The notes below the pieces were generated by a model. The model made no database searches. It was not told where the DNA came from and was given only the letters and a program-made list of their open reading frames with translations. DNA of 64,000 nucleotides from contig OX463846.1 of NCBI GenBank assembly GCA_949825065.1, forward strand, positions 6,033,366 through 6,097,365, in the 5' to 3' direction. The position numbers and the translations under genes are program-made. This DNA is from Odontocerum albicorne (Eukaryota > Arthropoda > Insecta > Trichoptera > Odontoceridae). Below, in pieces: positions 1 through 11,319 of the stretch; positions within the stretch are counted from its first letter, which is position 1; the number at the start of each line of letters is the position of its first letter.

Positions 1-480
1 CAATATTTTTTGTTATAAAATATATTATTTTTATATTAATATATATTTAATAATTATTGATTTTAAATTATTTTATTTAATCTATTATTTATATTAAATA
101 TACAATTATAATAATATATATATGGTATGTCATTATAATATTAATAATTATAATATAATTAATTAATAATATAATATAATAATATTATTAATAATATAGT
201 AAAAATATAATAATAAGTAAATAATTATTTAAAAATAATTAATTTAATAATAAAAAATGATATAAAAATATTACTATATTTAATCATAAAAATATAAAAT
301 TAATATTATTTTATTAAGCGTATCGTGTCATTATTATTTATTATTAAAAATTAAAATAATAATATTTTTTTTATTTAATTAAGAAAGATTTTCTTGAATT
401 AAATTCCACATAACCATTTTTTTAATTAATTCGAGAGATTTTCATGAATTAAATTCCACATTTCCTAATCCTAAAAAAAA
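1..480. repeat. Extremely AT-rich low-complexity tract
   Basis: Almost pure A/T with many short imperfect palindromes and no open frame. At about 370-465 a roughly 50-base unit containing 'gaattaaattccaca' is repeated twice. It could be a degenerate satellite, or AT-rich organelle-derived DNA; nothing in it identifies a mitochondrial gene. Confidence 0.7.
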
Positions 481-574
481 TCGTTAACAAATGGAAAAAA
501 AGCAGTGCATAAAATCAACTTTTCCTACGAACTAAGAAGTTTCACTTCTACCGTGCAAGAGTCTCACACACCTG

Positions 575-1255
575 TTTTTTTTTTTTTTTTAATAAATAAA
601 GGGTACAATGTACCTTGTAACAAAAAATATTGAAAATCAACCAGTAGTGAGTGTTCAACACATTCAGGACAGAAAATACAAAAAGTAAATCATTTTAAAC
701 AATTACATCAGACAGAAACAATCAGAAAGAAACAGATATCAAATCACATGTTATCAACACAATACGGGGTCGTCCACAGTTGGACAACTCAAACTGCGCA
801 AAAAAAAGCAGACGCAAAAGAAAATTCATTACAACAAATTGTTAACAAAATATAAAAGTCGGAATCAGTAAGTCCAACTTCACAAATATCCTTCAGCACG
901 GGAGAAAAATCACAAAAATAGATTAAAAAAAAAACGAAAATAATCAATTTAAAAACAGGTTAAAAAAGGGCTTCAAAAATGCTTAAAAAAAGCGATTTCT
1001 TTTTAAGGCTCGGATATTCTTGGAAGTACTTTTTCAAGCACACCTTTTAATATCAGCAAAATAACGTCCGAGACTGTAGCATACTCATTTCCGATCCTGT
1101 GCGGAGATTTCGCAATAGAATTTGTCCTACAATTTTCACAGAAAAATATGTTCTGCAGCCTGGTTATTCTTGTCGAAACTCGAATGCTGATTAATTTCAA
1201 GAGTTTAGGGCAATTGATCATTCCATTCACGACTTTGAAATAACAATCGAGTGCG
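575..1255 (-). repeat. Poly(A)-tailed retroposon 3' region
   Basis: On the minus strand this ends in 'tttatttatt' followed by a long A-run (the T-run at 575-590), as a retroposed 3' end would. The A-rich body resembles 32200-32700: both contain a 'gggaaaaatcacaaaaat'-like stretch and similarly ordered phrases. A 75-codon minus-strand frame at 1003-1230 has a C-rich segment but I do not recognise it. Likely an untranslated 3' region of a LINE; clade unknown. Confidence 0.45.
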
Positions 1256-2489
1256 CATTATTGGCCGATCAGAGAGATTTATTAAATTAATGTTAAATTT
1301 TATACTTTTAGAGTAGAACAAAAAATATTGACTATAAATTCATGATTATTATAATTTACTGCAAGTACTTATTAGAAATATAATACGAGTTCTAAAGTGC
1401 GTTTTTAAAGTTCAGAAACGTAGCTGATAAGCGTCACTAAAAAATTAGAGGTAAGGGTTGAAAACAAGACAAAAATTAATAATGTCAATACTGGTTTTTA
1501 CGACTTTTGATAAGTTTTTAAGAGTTTATGTGTTAAAACTATGGTAAATCGTGTTTATTTGAATATAATTTGTACCGGACTGGTACAAAGACTGTATATA
1601 GGTTGTTGGTTGCCGCGTAGCGCTCGAAGAATCCACGTCGCGAATTCCGTATCGGAGATCCAGTTTGAAGAAGAATAAGAAGAGTAGGGAGAGATTCCTC
1701 TCAGGCAGTTGATGTAGGGTAGCGGGTCTCAAGTAAAAACACGGTTAAATCGGTATTACTGAGAATATATTTCGAACTGAGAAGTGAGCAGAACATCATT
1801 TCAAAATTAGGGGTCCCTCTATATTAATGGTCAGTCGGCCATCGCAAGCGCCCATTGTCTGTGAAATACAACAACTTTCGGGGTCTGGGCCCTGCTTACG
1901 CCGACTGAACCCGGGCCTACTCCGATCGTACCGCTTTGCAAGTCACATATTTCCAATGCGGTCGCGAATGCGATCGGAGTCAAACAGACATACATATGAC
2001 ATAGACATTCTACACATTATTAAAAATACAAGAACATATATCAGAGTTTACATGACAAGTTATATAGCAGATTTATACAATGATTATACAAATAGAATGA
2101 ATTACAACATATAAGTTTAATAATACAGATCTACACACGATGTCCTTTTCATCATATCACATACACACATACACGGGTGACGGCACACGTCCGATACATA
2201 ATTGAAATTGAAACATTGTTTTATCAATTTGAAAATATATATATTAAAATCCAACATGTTTCAAGTCATGCACGAATTATCTTCAGAAGTTTTATAAATA
2301 CAATGTTTGTATATATATTCTATAATGTATTCAAGGAAATGATATATATTTTTTTTCAAGTACGAGTACTCGTAGAATAAGTAGTGTTTCAATTTTAATG
2401 ATTTTTCAAGTCTTCTGATATTTAAAAAAAGTATATTCAAATCTAATTATGATGCATGAAAAAAGTGCGATGGAGGTAACTTAGAAAGT
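1256..2489. other. Unassigned interval with a GC-richer patch
   Basis: No gene is recognised. 1560-1990 is GC-richer than its surroundings and contains a short palindrome near 1571-1587 (tgtacc/ggtaca). Open frames here are short, overlap on both strands and look accidental. The patch could be an old LTR or promoter, but no terminal repeats or TATA/poly(A) pair were found. Confidence 0.3.
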
Positions 2490-3050
2490 CACATACATAC
2501 ACATATGTCATCACGTCACGTCCCTTGCGGGGTTAGCATATATAATAAATCTCCAAACTTTGCGATCCATGCACACAACTTTCGCCACCTCCCCATTCAT
2601 ACATCATGTAAAATCTTCTATTATTCGTACTTTTCCCCTTTACTTTCTATCAAAATCTGATCCATTTTGTCTAACACGTTTTCCTCGGTCTACCTTTTCA
2701 CGCACACCTTGCACTTCTAATTTGTGTACTCGCTTAGTGATTCATTCTCTCTACATGTGCAAACCATTTTAAGGCTACAGTCTTCATCTTACTTAAAAAC
2801 ATCTATTTTATCCATGCTTTCATTTCTGATATCTTCTTTCCGCCTTTTTTTATATATTGACACTTCACAAATGTTCATTATTGCGCGCATTGCTTAGTCA
2901 TTCTTTTGTCATTTATTTTCTCCACATGTCAAAACTATCTTAAAGCTCTTTTTTTCATCTTACTTAAAACATCTATTTTATCCGAACATTCATTTCTTAT
3001 GACCACATTCCGCCTTCTTTCATGCATTGACCTTCCACAAAATTTCAGGC
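2490..3050 (-). pseudogene. LINE remnant, WFGHVERMN family, C-terminal domain
   Basis: The minus strand carries a decayed C-terminal segment of a non-LTR retrotransposon polyprotein: pieces like 'WFAHVERMN', then 'GRPRKT', separated by stops and frameshifts. The 3' end lies at the low-coordinate side, where the plus strand reads 'catacatacacatatg', equivalent to the (ATGT)n-type tail of this family. The same family recurs at about ten other places in this window. It is 5'-truncated, and no reverse transcriptase catalytic motif remains. Confidence 0.7.
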
Positions 3051-3099
3051 ACTTTTAAGGAACCTAGCTTTCGACAATTCCCAACAGTACATAAATGCC

Positions 3100-3480
3100 C
3101 TTGCGGTCGGGCTCGCCTTATATTGGTGGGGTGTATCTCGGCCGGGGGAATGTTTGTGGGGTGAGCCCGGACCTTTTAATGTCTTCTCTCTTGAATGTAT
3201 TTTTTTTGTCATCAATTTATTTTCTGTTTTTTTTTTATATTCTTGTTCTACGTGTTTAAGTGTGTGGGCTGAAAAACATCTGGTGTCCGCGTGGCTGGGT
3301 TCGCCCTATATTGGTGGGGTGTATCTTGGCCAAGGGGATGTTAATAGAGGAGCCCAGACCTTTTGATAACTTCTGTATTTAATGTATTATCTGCAATTTA
3401 TGTGTTTTAGAAATTTTATTGAAATATACTCGTATTTTGTACATACTATGTTGCTGTCAATAAACCTATATTTATTTATT
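3100..3480 (+). repeat. Interspersed 3'-end repeat with internal duplication, copy 1
   Basis: It contains two diverged tandem units, each with 'attggtggggtgtatct' followed by a gagccc(g/a)gaccttt stretch, and ends in 'tcaataaacctatattta' plus TTTATT repeats, as LINE 3' ends do. A close copy lies at 17672-18052 and a diverged single unit at 57090-57335. The 70-codon frame across it is not conserved in the other copies, so I treat it as noncoding. Confidence 0.7.
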
Positions 3481-3545
3481 ATAAGTATTAAATTATGCTT
3501 GTGTGAAAATAACAAGACCAATGAAAAACATACGACCTACGTTAG

Positions 3546-3998
3546 GTTCGAGGAGTTGTGAGCTGTCCAGCATTACTACAATGATTAGCGTTAAATGTTC
3601 CTAACAATTACACTAGACTGCGCCGGCAAGAGCTGTTCTCAATAACATACGCAAGAACGGGTCTTCCAGCCGCTATGCCTGTTGGAAGGGCCTTAACTCT
3701 TCTTGACGGGACTGCTTCGGATATTGACATATTTCATATCACATTACCAAAAGCAAAAGTAAATTTTCTTCTTAGATTAAGCGCGTTAGAAAGCACTCGT
3801 CAACATACTTAAGTGACTGAATATATATGTAACATATGTTTGTGTGTATATACTCGTTTGTATACATATGCATTATTTTTTATTTTATATAATTTTAGAA
3901 TTTTTTTTCCATGTAATTTTTCTTCTTTTTTAATGTCTTGTATTTTTCAAAGTAATTGGGCTAAGCCTGATTTGAAAAAATAAATAAATAAATAAAAT
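3546..3998 (+). pseudogene. Jockey/CR1-like LINE 3' fragment, copy 1
   Basis: Near-identical to 20994-21450. The reading frame starting at 3546 gives VRGVVSCPALLQ, a TGA stop, then LALNVPNNYTRLRRQELFS and onward to a TAA at 3810-3812. This is the extreme C-terminus of a LINE polyprotein. A 3' UTR follows, ending in an (AAATA)n-type tail near 3980-3998. It is a severely 5'-truncated insertion. The stop differs from the one in the second copy, so the two were inactivated separately. Confidence 0.8.
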
Positions 3999-4552
3999 CT
4001 TATTGTCAAATAAAGTCTGAAAATCCAAACGTGAATTAATTTATAAAATCCGAACGTGGAAGCCACTTAAAATACAGGTGTAATAATATTCAAAAACAAT
4101 ACTTCAAATCTGGATTTTCATAGTAAATAATAAACCTGTTTATTAAAGAAAGATTATCAGTAAAATAATTTTCATAGTTACCTCGTTACCAAATATTACC
4201 TAGAAATAACAAAGTTATTTATTTTATAAAATCCGACTTATTAAGACCATTGAAAATTAAATTTAAGTGAGATTTCAGCTGAAAGTAAAACTTGAATATC
4301 CATAGTAAATTCGATTAATTTTTTATCAAACCACGGATACCGGTTATAATGTAAATGAATCTTGGTTACTTTATATAAAACTTCAATTAAACGTATTTTT
4401 GTATGCATATTTGTATGATGATTATGCGTTGAAATACTATCCGTTGTGAGTGCGTAATTAAAAAATTATTCGATAAGAATGATATCAAAAACAACTTCAA
4501 TATAAATATAGGCAACTTATGAAGATAAGAGTAGATATTATATTTTAATATA
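3999..4552. other. No recognised feature
   Basis: AT-rich sequence with no convincing open frame, repeat or terminal inverted repeat, up to the TA that borders the mariner element. Confidence 0.5.
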
Positions 4553-5839
4553 TTAGGTCCTTACATATGAAATTGGCGTTTTGCCGTACTGGCAACTTTG
4601 ATCTCAAATATCTTCTCTTTGGTTAGGAATTCCAAATTAAAATTTATACAGCTATTTACTCAAGTATTTGTGTTTCGAAAATTATAATTCATTTGTTTTT
4701 TCCTCAATCGTTTTTTTTCTTTGCGTCACTCAGTTTACAAAATGGAAAACTTGAAATATCGCGTTATTTACGAGTACGAGTTCCCCCGTGGCACCAGTGC
4801 TGCAGAAACGGCTCGAAGGATTAATGATGTGTATGGCGACGGTGCCGCAAAATAAAACACAGTGCGTTTTTAGTTCCAACGTTTTCGTTCTGGAAATTTC
4901 GACCTGCAGAACAAGCCCCGTGGACGGCCGGAGACCAATGTTGATAATGAAGAATTGAAGGCTATTGTGGAAGCGGATCCATCGCAAACCACGTCCGAGT
5001 TAGCTGCAGGCTGCGGTGTTAGTGATAAAACTGTTTTAATCCACTTGAAGCAAATTGGGAAGGTGAAAAAGCTTGAAAGGTGGGTACCTCACGAATTGAG
5101 TGAAGCAAATCAACAAACGCGCGTTGACTGCTGCGTTGCATTACTCAACCGGCACAATAATGAAGGGATTTTGAATCGAATCATTACCTGTGATGAAAAG
5201 TGGATCCTGTATGATAATCGGAAGGGCTCATCGCAATGGCTGAACCCTGCCGAACCAGCCAAACCATACCCCAAGCGAAAATTGACTCCAAAAAAGTTAC
5301 TTGTGAGCGTTTGGTGGACTAGTGCTGGTGTCGTTCACTACAGTTTTCTTAAATCTGGCCAGACGATTACGGCAGATGTCTATTGTCAGCAACTGCAAAC
5401 CATGATGGAAAAGCTAGCTGCTAAACAACCGAGGCTGGTTAATCGCTCTAGGCCACTGCTGCTTCATGATAACGCTAGACCACACACTGCACAACAGACG
5501 GCTACCAAATTAGAAGAGCTTCAATTGGAATGTCTAAGACATCCACCGTACTCTCCGGACCTTGCCCCAACAGATTACTATTTTTTTCGAAATTTGGATA
5601 ACTTCTTGCAAGGGAAAAAATTCAACTCCGATGGGGCAGTCCAAACCGACTTCAAAGATTTTATTGATTCCCGTCCGAATGGTTTTTTTAGTAAAGGGAT
5701 CGATGAACTACCTATGAGATGGCAAAAGTGCAAAGATAGCAATGGTACATACTTTGATTAAATAAATATATTATATTAAAAAAAAATCAACTTTATGTTC
5801 CTCCCAAACAAAACGCCAATTTCATATGTAAGGACCTAA
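4553..5839 (+). mobile_element. Mariner transposon, nearly complete (1287 bp)
   Basis: The ends are inverted repeats starting TTAGGTCCTTACATATGAAA and running to about 31 bases with almost no mismatch. The element is flanked by TA at 4551-4552 and 5840-5841, the target duplication expected for mariner. It holds one transposase reading frame (4742-5761) followed by an AATAAA-like signal. Intact termini and a full-length frame with only two nonsense codons point to recent insertion. It is non-autonomous as it stands but could still be mobilised in trans. Confidence 0.97.
4742..5761 (+). pseudogene. Mariner transposase, two nonsense codons
   Basis: From the ATG at 4742 to TAA at 5759 the frame is 339 codons, about the usual mariner length. 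Only in-frame stops at 4853 (codon 38) and 4871 (codon 44) break it; there is no frameshift. The N-terminal third is the helix-turn-helix DNA-binding region, with a GRPE AT-hook-like piece and 'SDKTVLIHLKQIGKVKKL'. The catalytic domain keeps all three aspartates: ITCDEK (D at 5192), HDNARPH (D at 5468) and APTDYYFF (D at 5573), with 34 residues between the last two (D34D). WVPHEL and YSPDLAPTD are present. By family knowledge it would excise and insert the element at TA. The stops lie in the DNA-binding domain, so no full protein is expected unless translation restarts downstream. The element resembles mellifera/irritans-type mariners; the exact subfamily is uncertain. Confidence 0.95.
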
Positions 5840-5841
5840 TA

Positions 5842-6310
5842 TTATAAAAATGTTTTCATCAAGGAAAATCAATCTGAAAACCATGAAAACTTTTCCAATA
5901 CATTATGTAAAATATAACAATGCCTGAAAAGCATAAAATATAAAAACAGCCCCCTTGTTTACTTTAGCGGCGAGAATAAATATACTTTCCGCTCGATATG
6001 AAGTTAAGGGAGTGGATTTGTGTTATTTTTTTTATTTTTTTTATATATTTTCACACTCAACTGAAAACTGCTCGAAAGTTAGAAAACATCAGTTTGAGAA
6101 ATCTCTCAGAAAATGTTCGAAATGAAATGTTCAAAGTTGAAAAAACTTTCACGATTCGCAACTTGCTCGACAAGTGTACTGTAAACAAACACATTTTTTA
6201 CTCGTTTTGTACAAGACATGGCTGTATTTTTAACTTTTTTTATGGCCGTTTTAACAAAACGACTTATTGGATTGTCAAAAACCAGAAATACTTATACAGC
6301 TTTTTTATTG
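5842..6310. other. No recognised feature
   Basis: Contains a T-rich open frame of about 100 codons on the plus strand (5998-6327) that runs into the satellite below. It has no recognisable domain, and its composition is that expected of AT-rich noncoding DNA. Confidence 0.4.
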
Positions 6311-6644
6311 TGCAAAGGTATAAATAATAATGTGTTATCCCAAACTATTGGACTATCCAATCTCTTTCTAATCATAGGAGCTTTAATGGCAAACTCGTAC
6401 ATAGGTATTATAATGTGTTATCCCAAACTATTGGACTACCCAACCTCTTTCTAATCAAAGGAGCTTTAATGGCAAACTCGTGCATAGGTATTATAATATG
6501 TTATCCCAAACTATTGGACTACCCAATCTCTTTCTAATCATAGGAGCTTTAATGGCAAACTCGTGCATAGGTATTATAATGTGTTATCCCAAACTATTGG
6601 ACTACCCAATCTCTTTCTAATCATACGAGCTTTAATGGCAAACT
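6311..6644 (+). repeat. 83-bp tandem repeat, four copies
   Basis: The phrase 'gttatcccaaactattgga' recurs at an exact 83-base period (starts 6331, 6414, 6497, 6580 by the preceding base pair). Copies differ by only a few substitutions, so the array is young. The period is not a multiple of three and the frames across it are accidental. Confidence 0.93.
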
Positions 6645-7539
6645 ATTTAGCTTCAGTCTTATCTTGTGGATCAATCCGCAGAACACATTCTGTCATACTT
6701 GATGAAAATCGAGTTAGTTATTTTCTAAGGAAACTCCACGTAGCCTTACATCGATTAATCTTCGAACCAATTGATTATTTCGATCTAGTGGTGTCAAAAG
6801 ATAGTTTCGTTATACTAAGTTTTTTTTTGTAAAAGTGCAGGCAACTTGATATACTGTTTGAACTTCATACCTTAGGTCACTTTAAAAGAAAAACTTTAAG
6901 AGTCATTTTCTTTACCCCGTGATGTCACTACTCTGCTTTTCACACTTACGTGTGTCTTCACCGGAGAAGGAGTCCTTTTGGGTTGTTCATTCTTCGTCAA
7001 ACGTGACGACGCGCTCATAAAAAAAATTAAGAAGATTTTGATCTTCTAGTGTAACAGCGTGCGTGGTAGTGGGATTGAACTGAACTAAACTGTCCGCAAA
7101 TTAGTTTAATATTTATCGGGTAGATGTCATTAGAGTTTAAAAAATGTTACTAACTTATTCCAAACGTGCAAAATGCATATTTGATTATGATGAAAGGTTA
7201 TAAATATTTGAGTTACATTTATTTGGTTACAGTTTACCCAAATCGCTTGAGCGATTCATTTTGTGTCATTTTGATGATAGAACAAAAGAAGACGTATACC
7301 AAAACAAAAAAGGGACTAAAACCAAAACAAAATATGTAAAGTGTATGACGATTATGCAGTAAGCTGTCGGTTTTCGCCAATATGGTTTAAAAATGTAATG
7401 GTCGGAGTCCTTATTGTATAGAAATTGACGACATCAAATATTATTATTTAGCTTCTCCACGATACGTCGTCATTGTGTTACATAGTTATTCGTTCAAAAC
7501 TCTCCATCTTGTAATATTTCGGTATTTTCAAATAATAAA
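6645..7539. other. Unassigned interval
   Basis: Mostly AT-rich. A slightly GC-richer part at 6915-7020 has no coding signature or terminal repeats that I can see. Confidence 0.35.
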
Positions 7540-7701
7540 TTAGGTGTTTACATAAGTCGTGTCCGTTTTTTTTCCAAATTTATAAATGAGCACCAAAAGT
7601 AAAACAAAATGGTAAAGGTTATACGTCATTTTAAAGAAAATTTTCTGTTCTACAAGATATTGTGTTTGCTTTTACGTTACATATATTATTTCATTTTCAA
7701 A

Positions 7702-7785
7702 ATGGAATGTCAAGTAGACGAAAGTGAACATTTTCGACACCTGCTTCTATTTACGTTCAATCGAGGAAATAAAGCTGCCAATCAA
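7702..7785 (+). pseudogene. Duplicated transposase start in the left arm
   Basis: MECQVDESEHFRHLLLF and about ten further residues of the mariner N-terminus are encoded on the plus strand, mirroring the minus-strand start at 8177. Beyond about 7785 the frame reads antisense to the other copy, so the join marks the inversion breakpoint. Confidence 0.85.
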
Positions 7786-8177
7786 TTGTCGAACGTTGAT
7801 TTTTGTTGTTTTCACTCAAAAAATGTGGAACCCATGCGCCGAACTTCTGGACTTTTCCCATTGATTTAAGATGACGGTATACAGTCATGTGACAACGATT
7901 CATCTGCTCAGCCAATTCTACGGTGGTTTGAAGGGAATCTTCATGAATAATATGGTTTAAGCGGTCGTCATCGAAGTCCACTGGTCGTCCGGAACGCTTT
8001 ATGTCTTTCAGATCACAATTACCGCCTTTGAAACGCAAAAACTATCAACAAGCTATCCTTTCATTCATAGCATCTTTACTGTACACTTCGAGCAGCTTTG
8101 GCAGCTTTATTACTTCGATTGAACGCGAACAGAAATAGGTGTCGAAAATGCTCACTTTTGTCTACTTTACATTCCAT
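7757..8177 (-). pseudogene. Mariner transposase N-terminal half
   Basis: From ATG at 8177 (minus strand) the sequence gives a MECKVDKSEHFRHL start, then a frameshifted stretch, then an open piece with NCDLKDIKRSGRP, a VYRHLKSMGKVQKFGAWVPH helix-turn-helix/linker and LSENN. These match mariner-family DNA-binding and linker regions. The catalytic DDD domain is absent: the frame ends where the inverted 5' arm begins near 7785. Not functional. Confidence 0.88.
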
Positions 8178-8351
8178 TTTGAAGGCTTGCAATCAAATAA
8201 AATAATATATGTAACGTAAAAGCAAACCCAGTATCTTGTAGAGCAGAAAATTTTCTTTCGAATGACGTATAACTTTTACCTTTTTGTGATACTTTTGGTG
8301 CTCATTTTTAAATTTAAAAAAAAAACGGACACAACTTATGTTAACACCCAA

Positions 8352-9570
8352 TAGAACATCTGGTGACCAGTGATATTAAGCCAAAAGGTCGTTTTAGAAC
8401 ATAAGTAGAATTCGTGAGTTATCATATGTTGAGTTTATTAAATCCTTAAAACCTATAGCTTTTTTCTCTAAATATAATGAAACGAAAATGAGTTTAGTCC
8501 AATCCGTGGCATATATCTATCTAGAGTTCGTAATCTAGGAAATTGTTGAAAACATCGAGACTGTTTCTCGTTGTGACAAATATCCAAAGTTTATGTGGTT
8601 AAATTACAAATACACTGATCTTGCATTAACATTATCAAAGGTTTATTAAACTGTTGTTTTGAAATATGAGTGCCAAAATCTACCGTAACGTACCAACCAA
8701 TTTTATAAATCTCTCGCAGTTGAATTGTATACGTTTTTAAAAACCCTATGCTTCAAATGCTGCAGGTATGGACACGACAAATAACAATGTACATCTGCTT
8801 CTCGATATTTGAAATATGTAGACAGCCGGTTGCCTGAATGTGGAGTGCCCTTTCTTAGATAGATCCCTGAAGTGAGTTATCTTCTCAAAAGTCCAACCAG
8901 TCTAGAGCTTTAAGTGCCCAGAGCTGACGAAAAAAATTAAGCTACAATGATTTCAGAAAACACTTCTTGCTCGTAAGCTTCAAAAATATATCCAGCATCG
9001 AAAAAAGTTTGTCACTGAGGTTTCGAAAAACAAAGATCATTTACATTTAACTTGAACCCCCGACATTTATCTGCAACTTTTTTGAAGAGAGAAAATTTTG
9101 AATAAGATACTAGACAGATACAATTGAAGAACTGTTCTATTGGGATTTTACCAAAGGTCGGTTCTCAGTTCATTCTTGTTCAACATATAGTGTTATGACT
9201 CGTATGCCTGTATTCAGGGTCTATGCATAGGTATTACAATTTGCAAATGATGCAAATTCACTTGGATTTGTATTAGAAAAAGCAGTTTTTTTTATCTTTC
9301 GTATGATACACTCAACAAATCTAAATAGGTGACCCTGATACCGGTATATACAAAAAACGTGGTCGGAAAACGCAAGTGCCTTCTTTCTCAGTAATTGAGC
9401 GTTTTTAAAACAATCGAAGTAGACGCAGCAGAGCTAGAGATAATTGATTATAAGTGCTGAATATTATTGCATGTGTAGAGACCATACCCTTTGCATGCGT
9501 AATCAGCACGTGCGAGTATTGTTACCTCACGAACTCTTACATCAGAATGAGAACCTTTTTCTACATGTCA
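8352..9570. other. No recognised feature
   Basis: I see no coherent open frame, tandem repeat or transposon end across this stretch. Confidence 0.4.
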
Positions 9571-9640
9571 TCAGTAATTGAACCCGAAACTTTGGAGTGG
9601 ATATCAAGTGTCTTACCAACTAAACCACGGAGATCAAAAC
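9571..9640 (-). repeat. tRNA-derived SINE, head only
   Basis: On the minus strand it reads a pol III A-box-like GTGGTTTAGTTGGTAAGAC followed about 35 bases later by a B-box-like GGGTTCAATTAC. The tail is missing or unrecognisable. Confidence 0.75.
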
Positions 9641-10440
9641 CAGTTTATCAACAGTTTTATCCCATCTTTACGACTGGCTCATGTGTAATGAGTTAGAATT
9701 ATCTGCGTAGAAATCTTAAGTCGTATTTTTTCCGAAAAAGCTAAACTTATCAAACCTTTTTTTTAGAAGTATAATATAAAGTATTCCTGTCTCTTTGAGA
9801 GACAAGGTGAAGGTTTTGGGGATGAAGCTTAAAATTCTTATGTTAATTACACTTTCAATTTGTGAGAAAAATATTATAACTTTAAGTTTTATGGCCAAAT
9901 TTTGGTGAGAATTTCACCCTCCAATTAATACATTTCTATTTAATTTAATGAATTAAAGTAATAATGTAAAATACAAAAGTAAGTATAAAACTTTAAGATA
10001 TAGATTATCTTAATGTAAAATATATGAGTAAGGTTTTTTTTTTTAAATTAGATTATAATATTTGTACATTTTGACATGTAGGCGATATCCTAAATTTGTT
10101 TTCAAAACATTCTCACTTTGTAATGTAGTTTGAATATTTGGATATTAATCCAATATTATTTATTCCCAGTAGGTTTGTTAAATTGGATATCGGTTCTGTG
10201 GTCACAGTACATCGTACTATAAACGGAGTCCACAATTCTAGTTAGAATATGAGAGTTACCAATTTAATTTGATACCAATTTTGTCATTACCAATATGTGA
10301 AACTGCATTTCATTCAGTTTTCATATGATAGATTAGGAAAATAGGGGTTGGATTCAAAGGTATCAGATTTTGAATATATCTTATCAACTATCTTTTCATC
10401 CCCTATGTATTGGGAGAAGGGGTAGAAACTGCAGAATACA
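9641..10440. other. No recognised feature
   Basis: AT-rich interval between a SINE head and a TTAA-flanked element; no gene seen. Confidence 0.4.
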
Positions 10441-11130
10441 TTAACACTTGCCGCCCTGTGATGGGGAGCGAGTGACCAGGACTTATATTTTATTTGATTA
10501 TTGGACCTTTAGCGGTATGTCCTTGTTGGACGTGCTGATGATTTTGATTGTTTGGTATTTAAAATAAAATACGTCGATTAGCAATGCAGAAAGTGAAAGT
10601 GAACAATCAATGAATAGTAAACAGCAATTAATGGTCAAATGATTAATAATCTTTATTTATCGGTAAGTAGGTATTTATACATATTCAGAACGGGGCGCGT
10701 GAGTGCGCCCGCAATATATTTTTATCTCACTCCTGTGCGTGTAGATATGGTTGCAGACGTTGCGAATAATATTGTGGGTAGATAATTTGTTGGCCAAAAC
10801 GGCGAGACAGCGCGATGCGTTCTCTTTCTACTGTGGAATGTATCGTAAATAATATTTGCGGGTAAACAATATTAATGTTCTGGTATGCGACCTTTGGACA
10901 TCTCCGAAGGTCGTTTCGTCGGTCGTTGACCGTGCGTGTTGACAATATTCAGGGACGACCGTAGTCCCTACAGACGTTTTAATACATAATAAAATAATTT
11001 TTATAGCTAATTACAAAAAATAACTTAGCAGACTTTGCATAATTTTAATTTAAAACACATTTTTCACTGAACGCTTAGCGTCCAGCACCGTGGCTGGCGG
11101 AATTTTTTAGCACAGTAAGGCAAGTGTTAA
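10441..11130. mobile_element. PiggyBac-like non-autonomous element (TTAA-flanked)
   Basis: TTAA at 10441-10444 is followed by CACTTGCCGCCCTGTG. At the other end CACAGTAAGGCAAGTG precedes TTAA at 11127-11130. TTAA duplication plus matching inverted ends is the piggyBac hallmark. No transposase remains. An LTR-like sequence (about 10525-10972) sits inside, so the original element was only some 240 bp. Confidence 0.78.
10525..10972 (-). mobile_element. Solo LTR, family A, copy 1
   Basis: On the minus strand it begins TGTAGGGACTACGGTCGT at 10972 and continues through GTCGTTGACCG-type, 'agaaagagaacgcat' and 'gcgggcgcactcacgcgc' segments, a TATAAATA box near 10670 and an AATAAA. It is homologous to 27813-28215 and 49481-49860. 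No internal retroelement genes flank it. Copies share the start and body, but the 3' terminus is uncertain by some tens of bases. Confidence 0.75.
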
Positions 11131-11319
11131 GGAAATGATGGATAACACAATAATTCTTCACATAAAAATGCATGAAAACTTGCTGGTAGTCATACCTCAG
11201 GAAGACTTCCAAAAATATTTTAAAATTTCAAGAGATACAAAAACAAACAAACTGATATTTAAGGAATGCTTGTACAATATTTGATATAAATTAAAAGTCT
11301 AGGGCTTGTGAACTACTTT

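Larger units (their letters stand above)
7540..8351 (-). mobile_element. Foldback mariner: two 5' ends head to head (812 bp)
   Basis: Both termini carry the same transposon 5' end, starting (T)TAGGTGTT(A)ACATAAGT and then GTGTCCG. The inverted arms extend about 240 bp (7540-7782 against 8106-8351), far beyond a normal mariner TIR. They continue through the leader and into the start of the transposase, because both arms contain ATGGAATGT(C/A)AAGTAGAC. The 3' half of the transposase and the true 3' end are missing. The flanks are AA on the left and TA on the right, consistent with a TA duplication with one mutation. A related element with different breakpoints is at 24549-25029. Confidence 0.85.

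Noticed and set aside
1..480. Mitochondrial insertion (NUMT)
   Set aside because: AT content alone fits; no mitochondrial gene or tRNA could be read.
5998..6327. 109-codon T-rich plus-strand frame
   Set aside because: Runs into the 83-bp satellite; composition is that of AT-rich noncoding DNA.
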